In this document: positions 35,201 to 42,819 of the stretch, in pieces | Layout of the letters: every line of letters starts with the position of its first letter | How positions within the stretch are numbered: the first letter of the stretch is position 1 | Assembly: GCF_014696925.1 (NCBI RefSeq) | Contig: NZ_JACJQY010000001.1 | Span: forward strand, 1-64,000 | Direction: 5' to 3' | Length of the DNA stretch: 64,000 nucleotides | Origin: Phormidium tenue FACHB-1050 | GTDB taxonomy: Bacteria; Cyanobacteriota; Cyanobacteriia; Pseudanabaenales; Pseudanabaenaceae | The notes under the pieces: generated by a model | What the model was told of the DNA's origin: nothing | Databases searched by the model: none | Seen by the model: only the letters and a program-made list of their open reading frames with translations | Program-made: the position numbers and the translations under genes

Positions 35201-35310
35201 AGGGTGCGTTCATGAAATGTAACGCACCCTTTTAATATCAATTAGATGAACCTTTTACAACCTTTGCCATAACAAATGTTTGTGCGTTACGCTACGCTAA
35301 CACACCCTAC
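35201..35310 (+). repeat. 110-bp direct repeat, left copy
   Basis: Begins AGGGTGCGTTCATGAAATGT and contains a GGGTGCGTT...AACGCACCC hairpin. It matches 38247-38356 in the same orientation with about 12 mismatches. The rest of the gap to 35514 shows no gene. Confidence 0.85.
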
Positions 35311-35514
35311 CGAGAGGGATACTAATCACCCAGATAGTGTGAATAGCTAGAATCTTTCCGTATAACACGCCGTATAGGGTGATTAGACAGAATCTTGACA
35401 TTCAGCCTATATGCCTTATAGTCGTATTAGAAGACTAAACTTTTCCGTCTAATACATAATATTAGGTGCTTTCCTGCAATTAATTCATTTTCGCACAGCC
35501 AATTAGGAGACATT

Positions 35515-36378
35515 ATGATTGAACTAATTGATAAAGTTTTGGATAGGTTGTTGCAAATCTATAAATATAAAAAGGATAAAAAAAAATCATTCTTCGAAGA
35601 ATTTATACAACCGTTACAGGATTCTTTTGAACAACTACACAAAGACTATCTTGAATCATTCAACAGTTATCGAGACAAAACTCTATCTGACTTTTCGAGT
35701 GAATTTATATTAGAACTTGCAAACGATATTAGAAAAGATCACTTCTTAACAAAGGGAGTGCGCGGTAAAGTAAAATTAATGTCAAAACATCTAACAGACA
35801 CTGAAGAAAAATCTCGGACGGTTGTCTTAAGTAGTGATGATTTAGGGTATTCTGTCATAAATTCCTTGCCATCAAAGAGTGAGAAAAATTATTTAGAGAA
35901 ATTGCTGAGACAGTATTCAACAAATACCATTAGATACTTTATAATCCCAGAACAGCATTTTTTCAACAACGGCGGAGCAAGGTTAATTGATAATGCACCA
36001 AGAACAAGTTTATTAAAAGGTCTTGAATTTGTAAATGAAATGAGCAAAGAAGACTTATCAAAAATCAGGAAGATATTTAAGGACAATCGCAATAAAAATT
36101 ATCTATTGATTGATGATAGACCGCTGATAGTGAATAAAGAAGACAAATCAGAAATGGCAGATATTATTCACTTCTCTGGTGAATACAAAATTGCTGCTTG
36201 GTTTCCTGAGTTCATTTTTGACAAGACAAGACAAAATGTCTTAAAAACAAACGATATCACTAAAATTAAGCAAGCATTAACAGTCGCATTGATAGATAAC
36301 ATTATCAATTTACTTCAATCTCGATATGAGATGGCTACAGAAGTTTATCTTCTGCTAAAAAAAGAGATAAAAAGTTAG
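35515..36378 (+). CDS. hypothetical protein in repeat-bounded island
   Basis: A 287-residue protein rich in Lys, Asn and Ile, encoded by DNA more AT-rich than its neighbours. No motif I recognise. It is mostly helical, with YFIIPEQHFFNNGG and YLLIDDRPLIVNKED as the most distinctive segments. AGGAG seven bases before the ATG is a good ribosome site. It lies between the direct repeats at 35201 and 38247 together with four toxin-antitoxin-like genes. Recent transfer is plausible. Confidence 0.7.
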   Translation: MIELIDKVLDRLLQIYKYKKDKKKSFFEEFIQPLQDSFEQLHKDYLESFNSYRDKTLSDFSSEFILELANDIRKDHFLTKGVRGKVKLMSKHLTDTEEKSRTVVLSSDDLGYSVINSLPSKSEKNYLEKLLRQYSTNTIRYFIIPEQHFFNNGGARLIDNAPRTSLLKGLEFVNEMSKEDLSKIRKIFKDNRNKNYLLIDDRPLIVNKEDKSEMADIIHFSGEYKIAAWFPEFIFDKTRQNVLKTNDITKIKQALTVALIDNIINLLQSRYEMATEVYLLLKKEIKS

Positions 36379-36421
36379 AAATCGGGTCTCTATCAAAACG
36401 CTCAACATAGTCAGCAGCTTT

Positions 36422-36754
36422 ATGACCGCAGCACCAACCTTAGCAAAACAATATATCGAACAACGCGATCGAGGATACTGGATTGAAGGAACCCGTATTT
36501 CTCTTGATTCCGTTGTTTATGCCTTTTTGAATGGTAAATCACCTGAAAGCATTGCCCAAGACTTTCCATTACTCTCACTAGAACAGGTTTATGGAGCGAT
36601 CGCCTTTTATCTTGGAAGCCGCGAATTAATTGACGCATATCTCAAGGAAGGTGAAGAAGAATTTGAGAAACTTCAAAACTCCTGTAGACAAAAGAATCCA
36701 CTTCTATATCAGAAGTTAACAACTGCTCAAACCCAGAAGCTAATCAAATCATGA
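36422..36754 (+). CDS. DUF433 domain antitoxin-like protein
   Basis: A 110-residue protein. IEQRDRGYWIEGTRISLDSVVYAFLNGKSPESIAQDFPLLSLEQVYGAIAFYL is a DUF433 helix-turn-helix domain. DUF433 proteins are typically encoded directly before DUF5615 PIN-like proteins and are taken to be antitoxins. The stop overlaps the start of the next gene as ATGA (36751-36754), so translation is coupled. Confidence 0.85.
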   Translation: MTAAPTLAKQYIEQRDRGYWIEGTRISLDSVVYAFLNGKSPESIAQDFPLLSLEQVYGAIAFYLGSRELIDAYLKEGEEEFEKLQNSCRQKNPLLYQKLTTAQTQKLIKS

Positions 36755-37104
36755 CGGCAGTTCACTTTCAAGCAGATGCTGACCTTAATCAAGCAATTGT
36801 TACTGGTGCGTTACGCAGACAGCCAAATCTAAGTTTTCAATCAGCTTATACAGCAAGGCTGGAAGGCAAGAAAGACCCAGAAGTGTTAGCAATAGCAGCA
36901 CAAGATGGGAGAGTACTTGTAACCCATGATCGGAAAACGATGCCTGCTGAATTTGGAAAATTTATACTTACAAAAAACAGTTCGGGAGTTTTGATTCTCT
37001 CCCAGAAATTGTCAGTTAGTGAAGCAATTGATGCAATCATCCTCATTTGGGAAGCCTCTACTGCTGAAGAATGGGTTAATCAAATAATGTCTATCCCATT
37101 CTGA
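36751..37104 (+). CDS. DUF5615 PIN-like toxin candidate
   Basis: A 117-residue PIN-like protein. FQADADLN supplies the first acidic residues, and DPEVLAIAAQDGRVLVTHDRKTMP is the characteristic second acidic motif (D...TxD). The Mut7-C/DUF5615 fold is a PIN relative, so RNA cleavage is expected. Pairs with the DUF433 gene it overlaps. Confidence 0.82.
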   Translation: MTAVHFQADADLNQAIVTGALRRQPNLSFQSAYTARLEGKKDPEVLAIAAQDGRVLVTHDRKTMPAEFGKFILTKNSSGVLILSQKLSVSEAIDAIILIWEASTAEEWVNQIMSIPF

Positions 37105-37214
37105 GTAGCTAAAAGATTTAGGATGAGTGCGATCGCCAATTTTGTAGTGCGATCGCCGCTTTTGGTAGATACGTTAATGCAATTTAAAAAAACTTGTAAT
37201 TATCTCAATGCAAA

Positions 37215-37532
37215 TTAGATAGAAATTTCAACATAATCACCAAGTTTAATGACATTGATGACACCACAAACTTTATCAGTCTGTATCCGAATTTTTGGCC
37301 ATGAGGTAGAAAGCAAAACAACAATTGCAATCTGGCGATCGCTTAAATTCTGTTGATAGCGCAAATTTCGATCCGTTGTCACCAATATTTGATATCCCTT
37401 ATCCTCAGCAGATTTAAGCAGATCCCCATTCGACAGATTAGACCACCCCTCTTCATAGGCTGTTGTCACAACATGTTCTATCAAATATTGTCGCAAAGGT
37501 ACAGGCGTTCCCTGATCGAAAAGAATCCTCAT
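37215..37532 (-). CDS. DUF5615 PIN-like toxin candidate, second module
   Basis: A 105-residue protein. MRILFDQGTPVPLR is the usual DUF5615 N-terminus (conserved Asp). SNLSNGDLLKSAEDKGYQILVTTDRNLRYQQNL contains the second and third acidic positions. It is a closer match to the family consensus than the upstream + strand copy. Encoded 3 bases after its DUF433 partner, convergent to the first module. Confidence 0.85.
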   Translation of the reverse strand: MRILFDQGTPVPLRQYLIEHVVTTAYEEGWSNLSNGDLLKSAEDKGYQILVTTDRNLRYQQNLSDRQIAIVVLLSTSWPKIRIQTDKVCGVINVIKLGDYVEISI

Positions 37533-37535
37533 AAT

Positions 37536-37757
37536 TTAAGCCGCAATAGCTAACATATCAAGCTCATAGTTTAATACAGCCTCGACCTGCGATCGCTGTA
37601 CAGGCGGAAACCATTCCAAAAAATCATCCACCGTAGCACCATCGCGCAAATTTTCAAATAATGCCGAAACTGGAACTCGTGTCTTCCGAAATACCCAAGC
37701 ACCACTCACTTTATGAGGTTCCCTTTCGATGGCATCTAGACTTTCCCATTGCCTCAT
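37536..37757 (-). CDS. DUF433 antitoxin-like protein, second module
   Basis: A 73-residue DUF433 protein with PHKVSGAWVFRKTRVPVSALFENLRDGATVDDFLEWFPPVQRSQVEAVL, the standard winged-helix-like core. The C-terminus YELDMLAIAA is short. First gene of a two-gene minus-strand unit with the DUF5615 gene at 37215-37532. Confidence 0.87.
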   Translation of the reverse strand: MRQWESLDAIEREPHKVSGAWVFRKTRVPVSALFENLRDGATVDDFLEWFPPVQRSQVEAVLNYELDMLAIAA

Positions 37758-37923
37758 ATAAAATACCTCTGCAAAGTAAAAATGTACTCAATAACCTGAT
37801 TATAAACTAATTTGAAAGTGCGAACGCCAATCTTGCAGAGTGTTATGAAATTTAGTGCGATCGCCAATTTTGTAGTGCGATCGCTAATTGTTCAATAGGC
37901 TGAATCATGAATCAAGTAAAATT

Positions 37924-38175
37924 CTATTCATTTTTCAATAGTTGAGATTCTAATAAGTCTAGATTCGATACCTGAGAGGGATGTTCATGATTCCACTGTA
38001 GAGCTTTATCCAATTTTTTCGAGAAAGAATCTTCATGTAACCAACTTTCAGAAGGAAATGATTACTTCAATAGAAGATTGTAAAAAGCTTCCCATTCCTT
38101 ACCCCATTGATCCAAATTAATGACAACGGCAGTCTTCTCTCCTTGATCATCTATGATATATTCAATGCCTTTCAT
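37924..38175 (-). pseudogene. antitoxin-like gene broken by an in-frame stop
   Basis: Reads MKGIEYIIDDQGEKTAVV and INLDQWGKEWEAFYNLLLK, then a TAA at 38062-38064, then in the same frame SFPSESWLHEDSFSKKLDKALQW and more, ending NE at 37924. The first part is the Phd/RelB-like antitoxin pattern (YIIDDxGxKTAVVINLxxW). A single nonsense change would explain the break. The 37-residue first part could still be made. Confidence 0.6.
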
Positions 38176-38246
38176 AGGAAGAAGTAGCAATAATTTCAGT
38201 AAATCATATCATTTTTCACTTTTGAAAGTGCGATCGCCAATCGAGT

Positions 38247-38356
38247 AGGGTGCATTCATCAAATGTAACGCACCCTTTTAATAACAATCAGATGAACCCT
38301 TTACAACCTTTGCTCTAACAAATGTTTGTGCGTTATGCTCTGCTAACATACGCTAC
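38247..38356 (+). repeat. 110-bp direct repeat, right copy
   Basis: Same orientation as 35201-35310 and about 89% alike by eye; together they bracket 3 kb with the hypothetical gene, the DUF433-DUF5615 modules and the broken antitoxin. Confidence 0.85.
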
Positions 38357-38383
38357 ATTACTGTTAATGGTAACGCACCGTAA

Positions 38384-39706
38384 TTATGCGGAAATAACCA
38401 CGCGAAAGCCGATATCGTTGTAGCGATCGCTTTGCCAATGCCATTCACGACTTGCAGCGCGACATAACCGCGCTTCGTTACTCCATGAGCCGCCTTTACG
38501 CACGCGCCGACTACTATAGCCGTCGCGTACCCATGCCGATCCATCGGCAGGTGCACCATTAAAATTATCGTGCCACACATCCTCGCACCATTCCCAAACA
38601 CCGCCATGCATCTCGTATAGACCCCAAGAATTTGGAACTTTCTGCCCGACAGGATGCGATCGCTTGTTGGCATTGTTGGCAAACCATGCATAATCTGCGA
38701 GCTGGGCAGGACTATCACCAAAATGGTATGCCATATTTGTGCCAGCCCGACAGGCATATTCCCATTCCGATTCACTAGGTAAGCGGTAAAGATGTTGCGA
38801 TCGCTCTGCTAATTTACGGCAGAAATCCTGAGCCTCGAGCCAAGAGATATTTTCCACAGGCGCTTGGAGATTTTCGCGAAATATGGCGGGGTTAATCCCC
38901 ATCATCGCTACCCATTGCTCTTGGGTAACTGCGAATTTTGCCATGTAAAAAGCAGGAACCTGTACCTCAGATATGGGGGATTCATTTTCGCGTCTACCAA
39001 TTTCATTGGGTGGCGAACCCAGCGCAAATCGACCTGAAGGAATTCGCACCATTTCCATATAGATACCATTACCCAAATCATCACGAAAGGCTTTGTCTCC
39101 TCTCTTGATCGGATCTTTGGGCGGCTCATGCACTGGTCGCGGTTCAGCAATAATGATTGGGGCTGGTTGTGGTTTGAGCTTTTCGAGCAGCATTGCTAAG
39201 CTGAAACCTGTGATCGCCGAACCAGCACTAATCATTAGCTGACGACGATTAATCGTAATCGGTATTTTGACAAGAGATTTCGCCCAGACTTGCCCGATTG
39301 CTAAAGCTTTAACCGTAGAAACTTCTGAGTTTTTTTTAATTTCTGAATCATTTACTTCAGGATCGGCAAAATCATTAACTATTCGGCTAAATTCTTCCAG
39401 ATATTCATAACCTTCCAGATATTCACGCACCAAATAGCAATCATCCTCTTCCGTAAAAAAAGCTTGGACTTTAGGGGCTAGTGTGTAGCTTTGTCCAATT
39501 TCATAGAGCTTTGTGGCGATCGCTTCATGATCTAGGGTGCTTTCTCCTGACACTTGCCAGAAATAAACTACACAAAAAGGTTTAGGTGCGATCGGTATCT
39601 CTAAATTTTCTGCTAGATAAACTGACAAGGCGATCGCGCCAACTTGTTTAGTGCCAATGGTTTGACTTATGCGATAACGATTGCTGAGAATGTGGTCTAC
39701 ATCCAT
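38384..39706 (-). CDS. SUMF1/formylglycine-enzyme-like protein with kinase-like N-terminus
   Basis: A 440-residue protein. Residues 1-105 begin like cyanobacterial Ser/Thr kinase N-lobes (LSNRYRISQTIGTKQVG ... YLVREYLEGYEYLEEFSR) but stop before any catalytic loop. A short hydrophobic stretch (LMISAGSAITGFSLAMLL) lies near 160. A SUMF1/FGE-sulfatase domain (about 205-440: SGRFALGSPPNE, FAVTQEQW, YRLPSESEWEYACRAG, GGVWEWCEDVW, VRKGGSW, IGFRVV) follows. The catalytic Cys pair of true formylglycine enzymes is absent (SNEARLC in its place), so it is probably a binding or regulatory domain. Confidence 0.85.
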   Translation of the reverse strand: MDVDHILSNRYRISQTIGTKQVGAIALSVYLAENLEIPIAPKPFCVVYFWQVSGESTLDHEAIATKLYEIGQSYTLAPKVQAFFTEEDDCYLVREYLEGYEYLEEFSRIVNDFADPEVNDSEIKKNSEVSTVKALAIGQVWAKSLVKIPITINRRQLMISAGSAITGFSLAMLLEKLKPQPAPIIIAEPRPVHEPPKDPIKRGDKAFRDDLGNGIYMEMVRIPSGRFALGSPPNEIGRRENESPISEVQVPAFYMAKFAVTQEQWVAMMGINPAIFRENLQAPVENISWLEAQDFCRKLAERSQHLYRLPSESEWEYACRAGTNMAYHFGDSPAQLADYAWFANNANKRSHPVGQKVPNSWGLYEMHGGVWEWCEDVWHDNFNGAPADGSAWVRDGYSSRRVRKGGSWSNEARLCRAASREWHWQSDRYNDIGFRVVISA

Positions 39707-39774
39707 TGATGTCTAGGCTCATTAAGGTGATTTCCCATTTAAAATTTACCCCACCCTAGCCCCTCCCTTGCAAA

Positions 39775-39949
39775 CTACCGTGTACACACAAGTCTAACTG
39801 TCTTCGTTTCGATGGATCTAAGCCCCCTAAATCCCCCAATTCTGGGGGACTTTGAAAGAATTCTATTTTCTTGTTCCCCCAGAATTGGGGGCTAGGGGGC
39901 GATTAATTGTTGACTTGACTGGGTTTTATGACTTGTGTGTACACCGTAG
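39775..39949. mobile_element. 175-bp MITE with terminal inverted repeats and 10-bp target duplication
   Basis: The ends CTACCGTGTACACACAAGTC (39775-39794) and GACTTGTGTGTACACCGTAG (39930-39949) are inverted repeats matching at 19 of 20 positions. CCCTTGCAAA stands on both sides (39765-39774 and 39950-39959), a perfect target-site duplication. The interior holds the CCCCCAATTCTGGGGG repeat (39822-39900). No transposase. It interrupts another palindrome, CCCCTCCCTTGCAAAGGGGAGGG, which is restored if the element is removed. Confidence 0.88.
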
Positions 39950-40126
39950 CCCTTGCAAAGGGGAGGGAACAAGATTTCTAGTTTTTCCCCTTTGCAAGGG
40001 GGAATTAAAGGGCGTTTTTGAGACTTAAGTCTAGACAAAGTGCCGATTCTTGCTAAATTTCTAGAAATTTCAAAAAAGGGCTTGTGTAAATGTACAAGTC
40101 AGTAGTATTATCAATAACGGTTAAAT

Positions 40127-40200
40127 GGCGAGTGTAGCCAAGTGGTTAAGGCAGTGGTTTGTGGTACCACCATTCGTGGGTTCAATTCCCATCATTCGCC
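40127..40200 (+). tRNA. trnH: tRNA-His (GTG)
   Basis: Acceptor GCGAGTG/CATTCGC with G-1 at 40127 opposite C73 at 40200, the histidine identity pair. D arm GCC-AAGTGGTTAA-GGC, anticodon arm GTGGT-TTGTGGT-ACCAC with anticodon GTG, T arm GTGGG-TTCAATT-CCCAT. CCA is not encoded. Confidence 0.95.
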
Positions 40201-40220
40201 CTCAAAATTCAAAATCACAG

Positions 40221-40253
40221 ACGAAAAGAGGTCAAAAAATGACCTCTTTTCGT
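40221..40253 (+). terminator. terminator of tRNA-His
   Basis: ACGAAAAGAGGTCA-AAAAA-TGACCTCTTTTCGT, 14-bp perfect arms, 20 bases after the tRNA. Confidence 0.8.
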
Positions 40254-40345
40254 TTTGGGTGTTTTGACGGTAGCTCAAAGCCATAAAATTGCGAGACAGT
40301 TTAATTTACGCCTTAGCAATTTTCAAATAGGACGGCTGCAATTTC

Positions 40346-42604
40346 ATGGGTAAGACAGTTGTGAGGTTCTGTGCGATCGCACTGACCACCCTCTTAATCG
40401 TGGTATCGCTCGGCGGCTTATATCCGCAAGGATTGAGGGCTGAAGGAAATACGATCTCGATCGCAGTAGCTGCATCTCTGAGCGGAGATGCAGCCAGTGG
40501 CGGTCAAGAAATCGTCGATAGCATCAAGCTATATATTGATGCGACCAATCGAGACGGGGGGATCAATGGTCGTCAACTTAAATTAAATGTTTTTGATGAT
40601 AAGGGCAATGCGGATGGGGCAGCTCAAGTTGCTAACGACATTGCTAAAAGTGATGCACTAGTGGTGTTAGGACATCGCTCTTCCGATGCCTCGATCGCTG
40701 CTGGTAACATTTACCAAGATAAAAAATTACCAGCAATTACGGGTACGGCGAATAATCCTAAAGTTACCAGCGATCGCCCGTACTATTTTCGGATTATTTA
40801 TACCAATCCCGATCTAGCTAAAACCTTGTCAATCTATGCACAGCAGGTACTTCAGTTCAAGACGGCTAGTGTAATTTATGACAAAGCTAGTAAAAATGAA
40901 CAGACTCAATCGGAAGTAATTAAGTCAGCCTTTGAAGCCAATGGTAATGGCATAATTCAAAAGACTTGGGCGATCGATTCTGATCCAGCTAATCGCAAAG
41001 CCTCAGTGCAGCAAATCGTCAATGAATTAGCTGCTGAGCCTGAAGCAGGAATTTTATTTTTAACCATGTCCAAGGAGGATGTTGCCGAAGACTTTTTGGT
41101 GGCGCTCAAGCAGAAAGGGCTAAAAAATCCTGTTTTAGGGGAGCAAGCATTGGGAAGGGAATCCTTTGCGAAGCGATTTGAGAAATATGATGAAGAGAAG
41201 AAAACGGCGGGATTTTTCACTGATGGCATGTATGTACCATTGCCGATCCTGTTTGATAGTGCAGGAGCCGATGCCCAAGACTTTCTAGCGGCGTATCAAA
41301 AAGCCTACAACAAGACTCCTTCCTATTTAGGAGCAAAGTTTTATGAGGCAGCGATCGCCGCAGTGGATGCAATTCGTAAGGCTAATCCTAAAGGCACAAA
41401 TGTAGAAGGCGATCGCGAACAGGTGCGTGATGCGCTCGCGAAACTAAATAATCGTAAGGTGGGCATCAGAGGCTTAACGGGGTTACTTTATTTCAACAGC
41501 GATCGCAATAGCGATCAGCCCGTTCGCCTTGCTCAATTCCAAAACCAAAAATTGATTTCTGCATCCCAACAATTTACACCGATCGCTAATCCTGAGCGCT
41601 TGAATTTACCAAAAGAAATCCAAGCTGGAAGCATTGTTCAATCGGGTGAACAATATTTTTGGCGGCAGCGTGTAGTTTATGCGGGAATGGATATCAATAA
41701 GCTGAATCGCATTGATAAGGCAACTTTTACCGCAGATTTTTATGTGTGGTTCCGCTATAACGGCAATGATGAACCTACAGAGATTCAGTTTCCTGATGCG
41801 GTCAGTAATAGTGTTAATCCCACTGCACCTGTATTTGATGGTAAAGCCCCAATCAAAGCCCAAGTTGTCAATGGCTTAAACTATCGGCTCTATCGGGTAC
41901 GTGGTGAATTTCGGAATGCCTTTGATTTCCGCGATTATCCCTTTGATTCGCAAAGATTAAACTTGCGTTTTGATAATCCTAATCTATCGACTGAGAGATT
42001 GATCTATGCGATCGATAAAGTTGGATTAAGATTACCAAGACCTGAAGCCGAGGAACGCAAACCATTCCAAGGGCTTCAGCTTTGGAATTTTAAAAATATT
42101 ACCTATTTCCAAGACTCATCACGCAGTACTTCCACTCAAGGCGATCCTGATTTGTTCCAGTCCAATGCTCAGGTGGAATACCCTGGGTTAAGCATTCGCA
42201 TGACTTTTCAACGCAAAACCTTAGTATTTCTATCTAAGAATGTGTTGCCGTTGATTTTGCTTTCGCTTTTAACCTATTGCTGCCTGTTCTTCCCCTATTC
42301 GATGTTTGTGCCACGCACGATGGCTCCTGCCTCGGCATTACTATCAGGAATTGTGTTGTTGCTTTCCTTTAACAATCAACTTCCTGAAGTTGGCTACACC
42401 GTAGCGATGGAATATGTGTTTTATGTCTATTTCTGTTTATGTTTACTACCGATTCTGGTCACAGTAATCGGCACAAAACTGGAAAAAGATGGGCATAAAA
42501 AAGCGTTTAAATACTTAAATATCGCTTCTTGGATTGTCTATCCATTGATTTTGATCATCACTATTTCGACTTTTGCGATCGCCTATAGCGATCGCTTAGT
42601 TTAA
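40346..42604 (+). CDS. periplasmic-binding-protein fused to a pentameric ligand-gated ion channel
   Basis: A 752-residue fusion. A signal peptide (1-32, ending GLRAEG) leads to a type I periplasmic binding domain like Leu/Ile/Val-binding proteins (about 35-400: ISIAVAASLSGDAASGGQEIVDSIKLYIDATNRDGGINGRQLKL). Then comes a Cys-loop-receptor beta-sandwich (about 430-615) with the Pro-loop FDFRDYPFDSQRLNL (about 530) but without the loop cysteines. Four membrane helices (about 622-750) follow, the second reading APASALLSGIVLLLSF. Relatives of the channel half are GLIC and ELIC. Amino acid-like ligands are the likely trigger, an inference from the fused domain. First gene of a three-gene operon. 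Confidence 0.9.
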   Translation: MGKTVVRFCAIALTTLLIVVSLGGLYPQGLRAEGNTISIAVAASLSGDAASGGQEIVDSIKLYIDATNRDGGINGRQLKLNVFDDKGNADGAAQVANDIAKSDALVVLGHRSSDASIAAGNIYQDKKLPAITGTANNPKVTSDRPYYFRIIYTNPDLAKTLSIYAQQVLQFKTASVIYDKASKNEQTQSEVIKSAFEANGNGIIQKTWAIDSDPANRKASVQQIVNELAAEPEAGILFLTMSKEDVAEDFLVALKQKGLKNPVLGEQALGRESFAKRFEKYDEEKKTAGFFTDGMYVPLPILFDSAGADAQDFLAAYQKAYNKTPSYLGAKFYEAAIAAVDAIRKANPKGTNVEGDREQVRDALAKLNNRKVGIRGLTGLLYFNSDRNSDQPVRLAQFQNQKLISASQQFTPIANPERLNLPKEIQAGSIVQSGEQYFWRQRVVYAGMDINKLNRIDKATFTADFYVWFRYNGNDEPTEIQFPDAVSNSVNPTAPVFDGKAPIKAQVVNGLNYRLYRVRGEFRNAFDFRDYPFDSQRLNLRFDNPNLSTERLIYAIDKVGLRLPRPEAEERKPFQGLQLWNFKNITYFQDSSRSTSTQGDPDLFQSNAQVEYPGLSIRMTFQRKTLVFLSKNVLPLILLSLLTYCCLFFPYSMFVPRTMAPASALLSGIVLLLSFNNQLPEVGYTVAMEYVFYVYFCLCLLPILVTVIGTKLEKDGHKKAFKYLNIASWIVYPLILIITISTFAIAYSDRLV

Positions 42605-42611
42605 ACAATAG

Positions 42612-42634
42612 ATGCGGCGCTTTGCACCGCATCT
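42612..42634. terminator. GCGGCGC-TTT-GCACCGC hairpin
   Basis: Short imperfect hairpin eight bases after the fusion-channel stop; may be a partial terminator within the operon. Confidence 0.5.
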
Positions 42635-42654
42635 AGCATCTATCAACGATGTTT

Positions 42655-42755
42655 TATAGCAAAACTCAAAATGGCGTAGCCATTTTTGAAAAACCTTACT
42701 GGGTTTGGTTTTTAATTCTCAAAAGTGTTGTCACACTTTCGTGAATTGCTATTAG
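42655..42755 (-). repeat. composite repeat, copy D
   Basis: CAAAATGGC-GTA-GCCATTTTTG, an AAACCTTACTGGGTTTGG module and a TTCTCAAAAGTG...CACTTTCGTGAATT hairpin, in the order of copy C. Confidence 0.7.
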
Positions 42756-42819
42756 AAATGTTCAAAAATTACAACTAAAAAATGTAATCAGCTTTCTGTA
42801 GGTTAGCTGTAAGCAAACT

